From Thalassotalea_A litorea (GTDB lineage Bacteria > Pseudomonadota > Gammaproteobacteria > Enterobacterales > Alteromonadaceae): a DNA stretch of 64,000 nucleotides. The stretch spans positions 219,688-283,687 of the forward strand of contig NZ_JBHZSG010000001.1 of assembly GCF_043642205.1 (NCBI RefSeq), read 5' to 3'. Of the stretch, positions 44,447-53,088 are shown one piece after another; the first letter of the stretch is position 1; the number at the start of each line of letters is the position of its first letter. The notes beneath the pieces are model-generated. The model had not been told where the DNA came from. It searched no databases and saw only the letters and a list, made by a program, of their open reading frames with translations. The translations under genes were made by a program, and so were the position numbers.

Positions 44447-45790
44447 TTACACAGTATTTAGTAAGAACTGTCGTTCCCAGCTGGAAATGACATTTTTATA
44501 ATTTTCGTAATCGGTTTTTCTGGTTTCGGTAAACCCCTGGACAAAACGCTCACCCAAAAACTCATTAATTTTTGCACTGTTTATCATTTGGGATAATGCC
44601 GCATCGATATTTAACGGTAAGGTTGTTGAACGGGTTTTGTTGCATTTAGTTAATGTCTGTTCGGACGGCTCAAGTTTCTCAATCATTCCCAGATAACCGC
44701 ACAACAAGCTGGCAGCAATAGCCAGGTATGGATTAGAGTCGGCACCAGGCAATCTGTTTTCAATTCGACGAGCTTGCACTGGCGATTCAGGCACCCGCAA
44801 TCCAACGGTGCGGTTCTCTAATCCCCATTGCAAATTTACCGGAGCGGCGATGCCGGCAACAAATCGTTTGTAGGAATTTACATTCGGCGCATAGATAGCC
44901 ATGACGTCAGGTGTGTAGGTTTGTAAACCGCCGATAAAATGATGAAATAGCTCGGTATCACCTTCTTCTGTTGCAAAGATGTTTTGTCCGGTCGTGGCAT
45001 CCACCACACTTTGATGAATATGCATTGCGCTACCCGGTTGCCCACTGATGGGTTTAGCCATAAAGGTAGCGGTAAAACCGTGTCTTTTGGCCGCTTCTTT
45101 GACCATGCGCTTAAACACAAAGACCTGATCGGCCATCATCAGCGGATCACCGTGAACCAAATTAAATTCAAATTGAGCACGGCCTTCTTCATGTACAACC
45201 GCATCCAGACGCAGCTGCATTTGCTCAGCCCATTGGTAGACGTCATTAATGAATGGGGCGAACTCATCCGTGGCTTCGATGCCAAACGATTGTCGGCCAA
45301 TTTCCTGATAACCTGAACGACCTTGTGGTGGTTGCAAAGGTTGGTTTGGGTCGGTGCATTTGGCGGTCAGATACAATTCCATTTCCGGAGCGATTATCGG
45401 TTGCCAGTTTTGTTGCTGATAAAGCTTTAAAACTCTTTTAAGTACGTTTCGTGGCACCAGATCAAATTCATGTCCAAGGTGAGAATATCCGTCGTGGATT
45501 ATCATGGCGGTCGGTTTCTTTGCCCAAGGCAAAACGTAACAGCCATGTTCAACCGGTTTAAGGATCATATCCATATCCCGCTCATCAATCAGTGAAAACA
45601 AGATATTGTCTTCGATAAGATCGCCACTACCAGCCATCAACATCGCACCTTCTGCTAGTTTCACCTTAGCGCCATCAATAAAGCTGGATACTGGCAGGGT
45701 TTTTCCTCGAGCAACACCGGTTTGATCGCTGGTGACACATTGCACTTCTTCAATCTTATGGTCGATTAGCCATTGTTTAATGTTATCCAT
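44447..45790 (-). CDS. puuA: Gamma-glutamylputrescine synthetase
   Basis: PuuA ligates glutamate to putrescine using ATP. This is a 447-residue glutamine-synthetase fold protein with EMELYL (metal ligands), QFEFNLVHGDPL, GSAMHIHQS (catalytic-region His) and ENRTVGLRVPESP (ATP/phosphate contacts). Length and motif spelling follow the PuuA group rather than GlnA: no adenylylation Tyr motif is seen and the N-terminal domain is short. Overlap with puuD by 8 bp and a shared PuuR-like site support the function. Confidence 0.9.
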   Translation of the reverse strand: MDNIKQWLIDHKIEEVQCVTSDQTGVARGKTLPVSSFIDGAKVKLAEGAMLMAGSGDLIEDNILFSLIDERDMDMILKPVEHGCYVLPWAKKPTAMIIHDGYSHLGHEFDLVPRNVLKRVLKLYQQQNWQPIIAPEMELYLTAKCTDPNQPLQPPQGRSGYQEIGRQSFGIEATDEFAPFINDVYQWAEQMQLRLDAVVHEEGRAQFEFNLVHGDPLMMADQVFVFKRMVKEAAKRHGFTATFMAKPISGQPGSAMHIHQSVVDATTGQNIFATEEGDTELFHHFIGGLQTYTPDVMAIYAPNVNSYKRFVAGIAAPVNLQWGLENRTVGLRVPESPVQARRIENRLPGADSNPYLAIAASLLCGYLGMIEKLEPSEQTLTKCNKTRSTTLPLNIDAALSQMINSAKINEFLGERFVQGFTETRKTDYENYKNVISSWERQFLLNTV

Positions 45791-46568
45791 GGTTATTTTT
45801 TACCTGTTGTCGATGTTGGCAAGCTTGTCCGAAAGCAGAAAATAGCTTGCGACTGTATACGTTGTTGTGAAATTTCCATTCCGGGTGCCATTGCACGGCA
45901 AGTGCAAACGCCTTTGATTGTTGCACCGAGAACGCCTCGATTAAGCCATCTGGTGCGACCGCTTCCGAAATAAGACCTGGCGCTAACTCTTTAACGCCTT
46001 GAGTGTGTAGGGAGTTAACGTCAATGCTGGTGTTGTTAAATAACGTCTGCAGCTGACCATCGGGATTTAACTCAATCGCGTGAGCACTATCGTATTGCTC
46101 ATGCAAAGACTGGTTTTTATCTTCCCGGTGTTCGATATATTGTCCGTTTTCGTGAATTTTTTGGATTAAGGTGCCACCCAAAGCGACATTCATTTCTTGA
46201 AAGCCGCGGCAAATCCCTAATATCGGGACCCCGGCATCAAGGGCCATCGTGACTAACGGTAACGTGGTATTGTCACGTTCGTTATCCAATTTAGTCTCAG
46301 GATCTGGAGTCTCACCCTGGTAGTGTTCTGGATTTACCATGGAATAACCCCCCGTAAGTAGTATCCCGTCCAGAGTATGAATGAGCTGCTCTAGCTGTTG
46401 TAAATCTCCCAGTGCTGGGATTAATACGGGCGTACAGTTACTGCCATTGACGATGGCATTTACGTACTTATGGCCAGCGACATGGAATGGGTGCGGGCCG
46501 ATAATTTCCATATCACAGACAACACCGACAAGCGGTTTGGCAGGACACGGTTTACCTTGTTTTGTCAT
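45783..46568 (-). CDS. puuD: Gamma-glutamyl-GABA hydrolase
   Basis: PuuD releases GABA from gamma-glutamyl-GABA. The 261-residue protein is a class-I glutamine-amidotransferase-like C26 peptidase: the nucleophile Cys is in GICRGFQEMNVALGG and the His-Glu pair in VQWHPEW. LLTGGYSMVNPEHY forms the oxyanion region. It is first in the puuD-puuA-aminotransferase operon, with a PuuR-like site 23 bp upstream of its start. Confidence 0.9.
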   Translation of the reverse strand: MTKQGKPCPAKPLVGVVCDMEIIGPHPFHVAGHKYVNAIVNGSNCTPVLIPALGDLQQLEQLIHTLDGILLTGGYSMVNPEHYQGETPDPETKLDNERDNTTLPLVTMALDAGVPILGICRGFQEMNVALGGTLIQKIHENGQYIEHREDKNQSLHEQYDSAHAIELNPDGQLQTLFNNTSIDVNSLHTQGVKELAPGLISEAVAPDGLIEAFSVQQSKAFALAVQWHPEWKFHNNVYSRKLFSAFGQACQHRQQVKNNHG

Positions 46569-46590
46569 AAATTATCGATTTAATCGCTAA

Positions 46591-46604
46591 GTGTTCAATT
46601 TAAT
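46591..46604. promoter_or_regulatory. Predicted PuuR-like site upstream of puuD
   Basis: GTGTTCAATTTAAT, reverse complement ATTAAATTGAACAC, 23 bp before the puuD start. It matches the sites at 24341 and 38394. The remaining 46605-46826 stretch of this 320-bp gap shows no supported gene. Confidence 0.6.
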
Positions 46605-46826
46605 ACACACTAGCACAGTATTTCTACCCGAGTCGAGATGTTATGTGTAGAAAATTAAACAAAATTGAGGTTTTTTAGCGACAATAAAAAAACAATTTGG
46701 ACCTCTATGTCTGGGTGATAAATCCATGGAATTAGGATCTATAAGCATCGTTTTGGTTACGTTAGCGGCCAACACTCTTGGTAATCGTAAATCGATACTT
46801 AATTACCGAAAGCAAAAAGTGGCAAT

Positions 46827-46858
46827 AAAAAACCGGAGACTATGCATAGCCTCCGGTT
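46827..46858 (-). terminator. Intrinsic terminator of the TorF-like porin gene
   Basis: On the minus strand AACCGGAG pairs with CTCCGGTT, with the palindrome CTATGCATAG extending the hairpin inside, and six Ts follow. It lies 30 bp after the porin stop. Confidence 0.85.
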
Positions 46859-46888
46859 GTTATCATTGGGAGAATGATAATGGTTTGA

Positions 46889-47533
46889 TTAGAAAGATTT
46901 ACCAATACTGAATACTAAGGTTTCATCACCTTCGCCAGTTTCAACGTCTAGTTCTTCTGAATTGACGATAAGTGCTACGCCCAAATCAAAACCAGCCACT
47001 TCAGTACCGTAACCGACTTCAAGGTAGTCGCCGTCAAAATCTTTACCGAAGGTACCGTAAGTACCGTAGAAACCTTCATGCTCTAAGGTTACAGATAAAA
47101 AGTCATAGTCTGACTCTGGGATGCCCAGACCCGCATCGTCTTCGTGAGTACCGAAGTTATATGATGCAGAGAAGAATCCGAAGCTAAAGCCTAAGTTAAC
47201 TTCATTGTATGCAGAATCAAAATCACCAGTATATTGATACGTAGTTACGCCTGCGCTTAAACCTAAACCATTGTCGAATTCAAAACCGTATCCGCCGTAA
47301 AAATCGATTTCAATACCGTCTTGAACGTCAGCCGCCCAGGTACCGACATAGAAACCACCGGCTTCATAATCCACACCAGCACTGGCCGAAGCCGTATAAG
47401 TCTGTGCGATACCACGGAAGAAATATTGTGATACAACACCGGCATTTGCACTAAATTCTGCTGAAGCAGAAGTGGATACGGTCATCATACATGCCGCTGA
47501 AACAGCTAGCGCAGCTTTATTCATTAGTTTCAT
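46889..47533 (-). CDS. TorF-family putative outer-membrane porin
   Basis: A 214-residue beta-barrel protein with a signal peptide ending ASA (MKLMNKAALAVSAACMMTVSTSASA). The segment FSANAGVVSQYFFRGIAQT is the hallmark of the Gcw_chp/TorF family, and alternating aromatic and acidic strands continue to the terminal IGKSF, an outer-membrane Phe end. It is probably a small porin or ligand-binding barrel. The 267 bp upstream, to rpe, contain no further gene. Confidence 0.87.
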   Translation of the reverse strand: MKLMNKAALAVSAACMMTVSTSASAEFSANAGVVSQYFFRGIAQTYTASASAGVDYEAGGFYVGTWAADVQDGIEIDFYGGYGFEFDNGLGLSAGVTTYQYTGDFDSAYNEVNLGFSFGFFSASYNFGTHEDDAGLGIPESDYDFLSVTLEHEGFYGTYGTFGKDFDGDYLEVGYGTEVAGFDLGVALIVNSEELDVETGEGDETLVFSIGKSF

Positions 47534-47821
47534 TTTTATTCCTTAGATTTATTATGACTAAATTGTTGTTTTTTATTGTTATTGACGTTTATGTTTCAAC
47601 TATTGTGCCAATTCGAATAATTATTCTACATTTGTTCTTTATGCCGCGTTTTCTATAAGGTTATGAAAATGTAAGGCCGTGGTTAATGAGCCATTTTCGA
47701 AAAGAGGTTCAGGGATGTTGCACTATTGTTGGGCGTGTTTTTCTCTGATGGTGCAAAGCGTTTTTCTTTTCATTAACCTCGTATTTGGTTAAAGTAGCGC
47801 ATGAATTTAAAGGGGGTAAAA

Positions 47822-48499
47822 ATGCCAGATTATTTAATTGCTCCGTCTATCTTGTCAGCGGATTTTGCCCGACTTGGCGAAGACGTGTCAGCCGTGCTTG
47901 ATGCTGGCGCTGATGTTATCCATTTCGATGTAATGGATAATCATTTTGTACCCAATTTAACCGTCGGTCCCATGGTATGCAAAGCGCTAAGAGATTATGG
48001 CGTTAGTGCACCAATCGATGTGCACTTGATGATCGAGCCTGTTGACGCTCTGATACCTCCTTTTGCTAAAGCCGGCGCGGATATCATTACCTTTCATCCA
48101 GAGGCGAGTGATGATATTGGTGCGACGATAGCACTTATCAAAGCAAATGGTTGTAAAGCGGGTCTGGTGTTGAACCCATTGACGCCCCTAGAAGCTGCAA
48201 TGCCTTTTATTCAGGATATTGATGTATTGTTATTGATGTCGGTTAATCCCGGTTTTGGTGGACAGTCTTTTATCCCACAAACACTGGATAAAATTCGACA
48301 GGCAAGAGCCTTGTTCGATAAACACGGCTTAACGATTAAACTGGAAGTCGATGGTGGCATAAATCTGGATAATATTGCAGATGTGGCAGCAGCCGGGGCT
48401 GATATGTTTGTCGCCGGTTCGGCGATATTTGCCAGCAAGGATTATCACGCAACCATTACACAGATGCGTTCGAAATTAGCGCAACTTGAAACTATTTAA
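47822..48499 (+). CDS. rpe: Ribulose-phosphate 3-epimerase
   Basis: Rpe interconverts ribulose-5-phosphate and xylulose-5-phosphate. The ATG at 47822 after AAAGGGGG gives 225 residues (E. coli 225), starting MPDYLIAPSILSADFARLG. Catalytic segments are VIHFDVMDNHFVPN, PIDVHLMIE, LMSVNPGFGGQ and EVDGGIN. The start seven codons upstream overlaps the ribosome site and is rejected. It is followed after 44 bp by trpS; gph, which lies between them in E. coli, is absent. Confidence 0.96.
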   Translation: MPDYLIAPSILSADFARLGEDVSAVLDAGADVIHFDVMDNHFVPNLTVGPMVCKALRDYGVSAPIDVHLMIEPVDALIPPFAKAGADIITFHPEASDDIGATIALIKANGCKAGLVLNPLTPLEAAMPFIQDIDVLLLMSVNPGFGGQSFIPQTLDKIRQARALFDKHGLTIKLEVDGGINLDNIADVAAAGADMFVAGSAIFASKDYHATITQMRSKLAQLETI

Positions 48500-48543
48500 A
48501 TTTGATTGAACGGCACAAGCGAGTGCTGATGTGAAGGAAAATT

Positions 48544-49548
48544 ATGTCAAAACCTGTTGTATTAAGTGGCTGTCAGCCATCAGGTGAATTAACCATAGGT
48601 AACTATCTTGGAGCGTTACGTCAATGGGTTGCGATGCAAGACGATCATCAATGTTTTTATTCGTTGGTAGATTTGCATGCAATCACCGTACGTCAGGACC
48701 CAAAGGCATTGCGCAATGCCTGTTTAGGTGGTCTGGCGTTATACCTGGCGTGTGGTGTTGATCACGAAAAAAGCACGATTTTCGTGCAATCACACGTTCC
48801 AGAGCATTCGCAATTGGCCTGGATATTAAATTGCTATACGCAAATGGGTGAGCTTAACCGTATGACGCAGTACAAGGATAAGTCACAAAAGGCGGAAGCG
48901 AATATGAACGCCGGCCTATTTACTTATCCGGTACTTATGGCGGCCGACATTTTACTCTATCAGGCAAACCGGGTTCCGGTTGGCGATGATCAGAAACAGC
49001 ATCTTGAATTAGCGCGCGATATTGCCAATCGTTTTAATAATATTTATGGCGACACTTTTGCGGTACCGGACCCCTATATCCCTGAATTTGGTGCCCGGGT
49101 GATGAGCTTGCAAGAGCCGACTAAAAAAATGTCTAAGTCAGATACCAATCCTGGTAACTTTATTGGTCTATTAGAAGATCCGAAGAAAATCACCAAGAAA
49201 ATTAAACGAGCGGTGACCGATTCTGACGAACAGGCCCGTATCTATTTTGATGTTCAGGAAAAGCCTGGGGTGTCTAACCTGTTATCTTTGTTGTCTTGTG
49301 CAACAGGAAAAACGGTTGAGCAGCTTGTTCCTGATTATGAAGATAAAATGTATGGCCATTTGAAAGGTGATGTTGCCGAAGCGGTTGTTGCCATGCTGGC
49401 GCCAATTCAGGAAAGGTTCCATCAGTATCGACAAGACCAGGCTTTTCTCGATGAGGTGATGCGCAAAGGTGCCGATAAAGCATCTGCCCAGGCATCTTCC
49501 GTATTGGCTAAGGTATATGATGCGGTAGGATTTATCGCTCGCCCTTAA
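48544..49548 (+). CDS. trpS: Tryptophanyl-tRNA synthetase
   Basis: TrpS charges tRNA-Trp. The 334-residue protein has the class-I HIGH equivalent TIGN in QPSGELTIGNYLGALRQW, the GDDQKQHLELARDIA motif of TrpRS, and KKMSKSDTNPGN (KMSKS) near 194-200. Length equals E. coli TrpS (334). It is co-directional with rpe and followed by a strong terminator. Confidence 0.97.
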   Translation: MSKPVVLSGCQPSGELTIGNYLGALRQWVAMQDDHQCFYSLVDLHAITVRQDPKALRNACLGGLALYLACGVDHEKSTIFVQSHVPEHSQLAWILNCYTQMGELNRMTQYKDKSQKAEANMNAGLFTYPVLMAADILLYQANRVPVGDDQKQHLELARDIANRFNNIYGDTFAVPDPYIPEFGARVMSLQEPTKKMSKSDTNPGNFIGLLEDPKKITKKIKRAVTDSDEQARIYFDVQEKPGVSNLLSLLSCATGKTVEQLVPDYEDKMYGHLKGDVAEAVVAMLAPIQERFHQYRQDQAFLDEVMRKGADKASAQASSVLAKVYDAVGFIARP

Positions 49549-49586
49549 CTACAGACCCATACGCCGATTGAAAATCGTGTCACAAT

Positions 49587-49613
49587 AAAAAGCCACCTGG
49601 AAGGTGGCTTTTT
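49587..49613. terminator. Intrinsic terminator after trpS
   Basis: AAAAAGCCACCT and AGGTGGCTTTTT form a 12-bp inverted repeat around a 3-base loop, with T runs on both strands. It serves trpS and the convergent FHA protein gene. Confidence 0.9.
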
Positions 49614-49634
49614 GTTTTTGTCGACGAATTGATA

Positions 49635-50612
49635 TCAGTCTTGCTGTTTTTCCTGAGCGGCTTGCTTGGTATTTGTAAACAAGTCGTCACTTCTGTTCAC
49701 GTACGCTTGCGTTGTATCGCCAGAGGTTAACAAGAATCCCGGTGTCATAATTTGTCCGTTGTATTCCGGATATGGAGTGAAATCAGGTTCATCCCCGGCA
49801 TTAACTAACAGAACACCACCATAGATTAACGCGGTTAATCCACCAGCGAATTTGAATCGTCGCGCCGGTTTTTGATGCAGAGCAATATAGAAATTGAACC
49901 AGAATAAGGCAAACGTCAGCAACGCGGCCATGCCAAATATTAACCATTCAACGGATATCGCATCGGAGGTATTAAATCCAAATAGCGCTTCGAAAAAGTC
50001 CGTAACCCAAAACAGACTGACAATGATAAATGTCACACCGATTTGACTTCGCAAGCGTGCTTCATGCTTATTAATAAATGCGATAAACGCAAAAACTAAT
50101 GCCCATATAGGGATCAGCAAACTCTCGATCAGGGAGTCCATAAATAATTTCGAATAGGATATTTCCCGGACATCGATATTGATGTAATTAAAAAAGGCAC
50201 TAATGAGGGTATATGCGAGCATCAAAGCCAAAATCACCCACCACTGACCACTAAACTCAACAAAATGCTCCATTCTGGAGAATTTCACGCTCTCGGCGAC
50301 AGGGTGACTTGGCGATAAAAATTTTAACAAACTTTTACCAACACGGATCACGTCTCCGGAATTGAGCTTTTGTTCTTGCTCCATTGGCTTGCCAGAACCA
50401 TTCACACTGCCATTGAGTGTTTGTAAATCCCGCACATACCATTGCTGTTCTTCATTATCGAATCGCAGTTGCAGGTGCTCGGCACAGACGTGAGGATCTG
50501 AAAGTATCAGGTCATTTTGATAACCGCGACCGATTTGCAGGTTGTCGCCCTGATATTTATGACGACCAATCAGCTTATTTCCACGGCTGATCTGTTCAAT
50601 AATTAATTCCAT
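49635..50612 (-). CDS. FHA-domain membrane protein
   Basis: A 325-residue protein: an N-terminal forkhead-associated domain (about 20-95; LQIGRGYQNDLILSDPHVCAEHLQL holds the phosphothreonine-binding GR, S/H-type residues, then LNGSVNG), followed by five predicted membrane helices (about 125-275) and a periplasmic or cytoplasmic tail. FHA domains bind phosphothreonine, but no Ser/Thr kinase gene is in the window. Its ATG lies inside the upstream protease gene (10-bp overlap), so the two are probably made together. Function unknown. Confidence 0.83.
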   Translation of the reverse strand: MELIIEQISRGNKLIGRHKYQGDNLQIGRGYQNDLILSDPHVCAEHLQLRFDNEEQQWYVRDLQTLNGSVNGSGKPMEQEQKLNSGDVIRVGKSLLKFLSPSHPVAESVKFSRMEHFVEFSGQWWVILALMLAYTLISAFFNYINIDVREISYSKLFMDSLIESLLIPIWALVFAFIAFINKHEARLRSQIGVTFIIVSLFWVTDFFEALFGFNTSDAISVEWLIFGMAALLTFALFWFNFYIALHQKPARRFKFAGGLTALIYGGVLLVNAGDEPDFTPYPEYNGQIMTPGFLLTSGDTTQAYVNRSDDLFTNTKQAAQEKQQD

Positions 50613-51856
50613 TGGCTAGCCTCCATAAAACGTTTCGTAAAGGATTGCGCTAATGGTTGATTAACACCGGCAAGCGTAAAGTGGCTTACCAGAGCCTGGT
50701 TGGCTTTATCGACAGAGGCAGCTAAAAACATGATGTCATACAAGCCCTGATATTTCTTATAGGCGCGCACACACATAATGGATTTATTGGTCAACGTATT
50801 ATTGCTGTTGTGGGTAATGTCATGTTGACATTCAAATTCCGTCACATCATCTTTGCCAGCTTGATTATCCGCTGCTGCCTGGGTAATAGACGACTTATAG
50901 TTTTGATAAAAACGCCAGCTACTGATGTCATCGCCTTCAAAGTAATGAAATTCCATGGACACTTTGCCGGTATTGAAACTATCGGAAATATAGACGCTCT
51001 CTTCCATTTGACACTGAGTTATTGCCTGAAATAACAGATCATCAGGACGATCTGCATTGGAATTACCCCAACAACGAATAAAGTCCACACCCGTCTCCGG
51101 TATGCTGGCTTTAGCAAACGATTTGCTTTTCCATGGCGTGGCCAGAATGGAGGTTATTAGCTTGCTTTGGTTGGCTTCGAGTTGCTCGGTGATTTGCTCG
51201 TTAATCGTTTTCTCAACCTGAACATCAAATTGATTGATCAATTGTGCCAGCTTTTCATGGGGGATCAAAAAGCCTATTTGGTTGCCAGATGTCGCAACGT
51301 TAATGCCAACTACGTCACCAACGGCGTTGACCACGGGGCCACCACTCATCCCAGGGTTTACCGAACCGGTAAAATGAATACGGTCATTGAACGCTTCTTT
51401 TTTCAGACCATTATAGGTACCCGGAACGACGATCATGCCAAGATCATGGGGGTTGCCGAGAGAATAAAGCTGTTCACCTTTTTGTGGAGTACGTTCGGAT
51501 ACAATAAAGTGCAGCGGTTGTGGATTGTCTTCGTGCAACACAATCGCCAAATCATTAATGACGTCGACGGTTTGTAAGCTTAATTGACCGGTATTGCCTT
51601 GATGATCTTCATACTCGATGATGTACTTTTCCGGATGTTGGGCATAACCGGAAATCACATGGTAATTAGTTGCAATATAACCGTTTTCACCTATTTGAAA
51701 ACCACTCCCGATACCTGACTTTTCACCAGTAGCTTTGTCGATAATTCGAATTTGATAGAGGGCTGGCGCCATATCGGCAAAAATTTGCTCAGCATTTTCA
51801 TTGGCTCTGCTGAGCGTACTGCTTAATATCAGCAATAGCAGAACGACAACTCGCAT
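50603..51856 (-). CDS. Exported trypsin-like serine protease
   Basis: A 417-residue protein with a signal peptide (MRVVVLLLLILSSTLSRA) and a chymotrypsin-fold protease domain of the DegP-like S1C type. The triad is complete: H66 in TNYHVISG, D102 in INDLAIV, S171 in NPGMSGGP. There is no PDZ domain; instead a roughly 200-residue C-terminal region with Cys pairs (RCWGNS, TQCQ, EFECQHD, IMCVRAY) follows. It overlaps an FHA membrane protein gene. Substrate unknown. Confidence 0.87.
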   Translation of the reverse strand: MRVVVLLLLILSSTLSRANENAEQIFADMAPALYQIRIIDKATGEKSGIGSGFQIGENGYIATNYHVISGYAQHPEKYIIEYEDHQGNTGQLSLQTVDVINDLAIVLHEDNPQPLHFIVSERTPQKGEQLYSLGNPHDLGMIVVPGTYNGLKKEAFNDRIHFTGSVNPGMSGGPVVNAVGDVVGINVATSGNQIGFLIPHEKLAQLINQFDVQVEKTINEQITEQLEANQSKLITSILATPWKSKSFAKASIPETGVDFIRCWGNSNADRPDDLLFQAITQCQMEESVYISDSFNTGKVSMEFHYFEGDDISSWRFYQNYKSSITQAAADNQAGKDDVTEFECQHDITHNSNNTLTNKSIMCVRAYKKYQGLYDIMFLAASVDKANQALVSHFTLAGVNQPLAQSFTKRFMEASQWN

Positions 51857-52191
51857 TCTTCTTCCTTCATAATTGTTTCAGCTATTGTGCCATTAATAAG
51901 CAGGCCTGCAAAGTTGATAATTTAGGAAAAATAATCGGTTTTTTTTTGAGCAAATTGAATTTTTTACTTTTCTGTTTGTCTACTCGCTTAGAAGGGTAAG
52001 TTGACAATAAACTAACGCGATTACTAGGTTAATCGTTGCAAGTCACTCACATAAAAAAGAAATTATTTATTCACAAATGAATAATTTGATGTCATATTCT
52101 GTTTCTTTTTTGCGCGCAATATTGTAATTTTGTACAAATTAAGCGCGATTTAACGCCCCCGTGAATAAAAACAATAGTGGTTGGAGTAGTC
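51857..52191. other. A/T-rich intergenic region
   Basis: 335 bp between divergent genes, the protease on the minus strand and the STAS-like gene on the plus strand. It must hold both promoters. TTGACA occurs at about 52001-52006 but without a well-spaced -10 box, and TTATTC/GAATAA form a small dyad near 52066-52086. No gene is supported here. Confidence 0.5.
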
Positions 52192-52590
52192 ATGAAATAT
52201 ACCCTGAGTTTTGGTTATATTAATATCATTAGTGACAATATTGCTGAAGTTCTGGTGGACGAAGGCGTCGTAATGACCTTAGAAATGTGTGAAGAATATG
52301 ATGAGTTTCTATTGAGTCATTTTCATGGTCCTTTTGCGGTGCTAGTGAATCGTATCCACAATTATACTATGACGTATGAAACGCGCTTGCACATCGCTTC
52401 TCATGAAGATTTGGTGGCAATCGGTGTGGTTTCTTACACCAAGCAAGATTCTGAAGATGTAGTGAAATTGGTTGAGTTGCGAAAAGTCGACAAGCTAAAT
52501 TTGCGCGAGTTTCATGGGCTTGATTTAGGCCGGGGCAAAGCCATTGCCTGGCTTGAGCGAGAGCTGTCAACGGTGTATTCCGATATTTGA
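52192..52590 (+). CDS. Small cytoplasmic protein, possibly STAS-like
   Basis: A 132-residue protein, starting at the ATG at 52192 with TGGAG upstream. The order of a central helix (TLEMCEEYDEFLLSHF), strand (FAVLVNRIHN), helix, strand (LVAIGVVSYT) and a final helix (RGKAIAWLERELS) resembles the SpoIIAA/STAS-SEC14 fold of short stand-alone proteins. No key phosphorylatable Ser motif is obvious. Family assignment is tentative and function unknown. A strong terminator follows. Confidence 0.65.
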   Translation: MKYTLSFGYINIISDNIAEVLVDEGVVMTLEMCEEYDEFLLSHFHGPFAVLVNRIHNYTMTYETRLHIASHEDLVAIGVVSYTKQDSEDVVKLVELRKVDKLNLREFHGLDLGRGKAIAWLERELSTVYSDI

Positions 52591-52613
52591 TGTTCCAGAA
52601 TTGTATGGAATAG

Positions 52614-52640
52614 AAAAGCGCTGATATCAGCGCTTTTTTT
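52614..52640 (+). terminator. Intrinsic terminator after the STAS-like gene
   Basis: AAAAGCGCTGAT and ATCAGCGCTTTT make a perfect 24-bp palindrome followed by three further Ts, 24 bp after the stop codon. Confidence 0.88.
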
Positions 52641-52704
52641 ATGCGCCATCGTTTAACGACATGGTTAGCTGCATATTGCACAGGCCAATTTCTGAAGGCT
52701 ATTG

Positions 52705-52760
52705 TCCATTTATCCATTTGTCCATTTGTCCATTTGTCCATTTGTCCATTTGTCCATTTG
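52705..52760 (+). repeat. Tandem 8-bp repeat (TCCATTTG)7
   Basis: Seven head-to-tail 8-bp units; the first ends in A (TCCATTTA) and the other six are exactly TCCATTTG. It lies in the 498-bp gap before the subtilase gene. The unit is not a multiple of three. On the minus strand it creates a spurious ORF with a KWTNGQMD repeat. It is a candidate variable-number tandem repeat. The rest of the gap (52761-53088) is A/T-rich promoter-type DNA without a gene. Confidence 0.95.
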
Positions 52761-53088
52761 TGCATAGGTATAGATAATTGGTCTGACACCTCATTTTAAA
52801 TTTTTTGTCATCGCAACATGACTTTTTATCTAAACTTCACATCACGTTAATCACGTGATTTTTAGGTTATTGTCAATGCAATTTTCTACCTATCGATTAC
52901 ATAAGAGTTCCTTAATTTTAAAAATTGTAAATATATTCAGGTGGTTACGGTTTATTTTTTTCGTCACCTTATAGAGTTTGTATTATTTTTGAGCTAAGGT
53001 GAATTTACTTTGACATGAATATGCGGTTTTCAAAGTTAGCCCCATAAAATCACAATATTAAATTTAAGTTAATTTAAGGAATGTCGTC

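Noticed and set aside
52705..52760. CRISPR-like array
   Set aside because: Units are 8 bp and directly abutting with no spacers; no cas genes in the window.
52367..52789. 140-residue minus-strand ORF with repeated KWTNGQMD-type units
   Set aside because: It arises from reading the 8-bp tandem repeat and the antisense of the STAS-like gene; there is no ribosome site, and it crosses the strong terminator.
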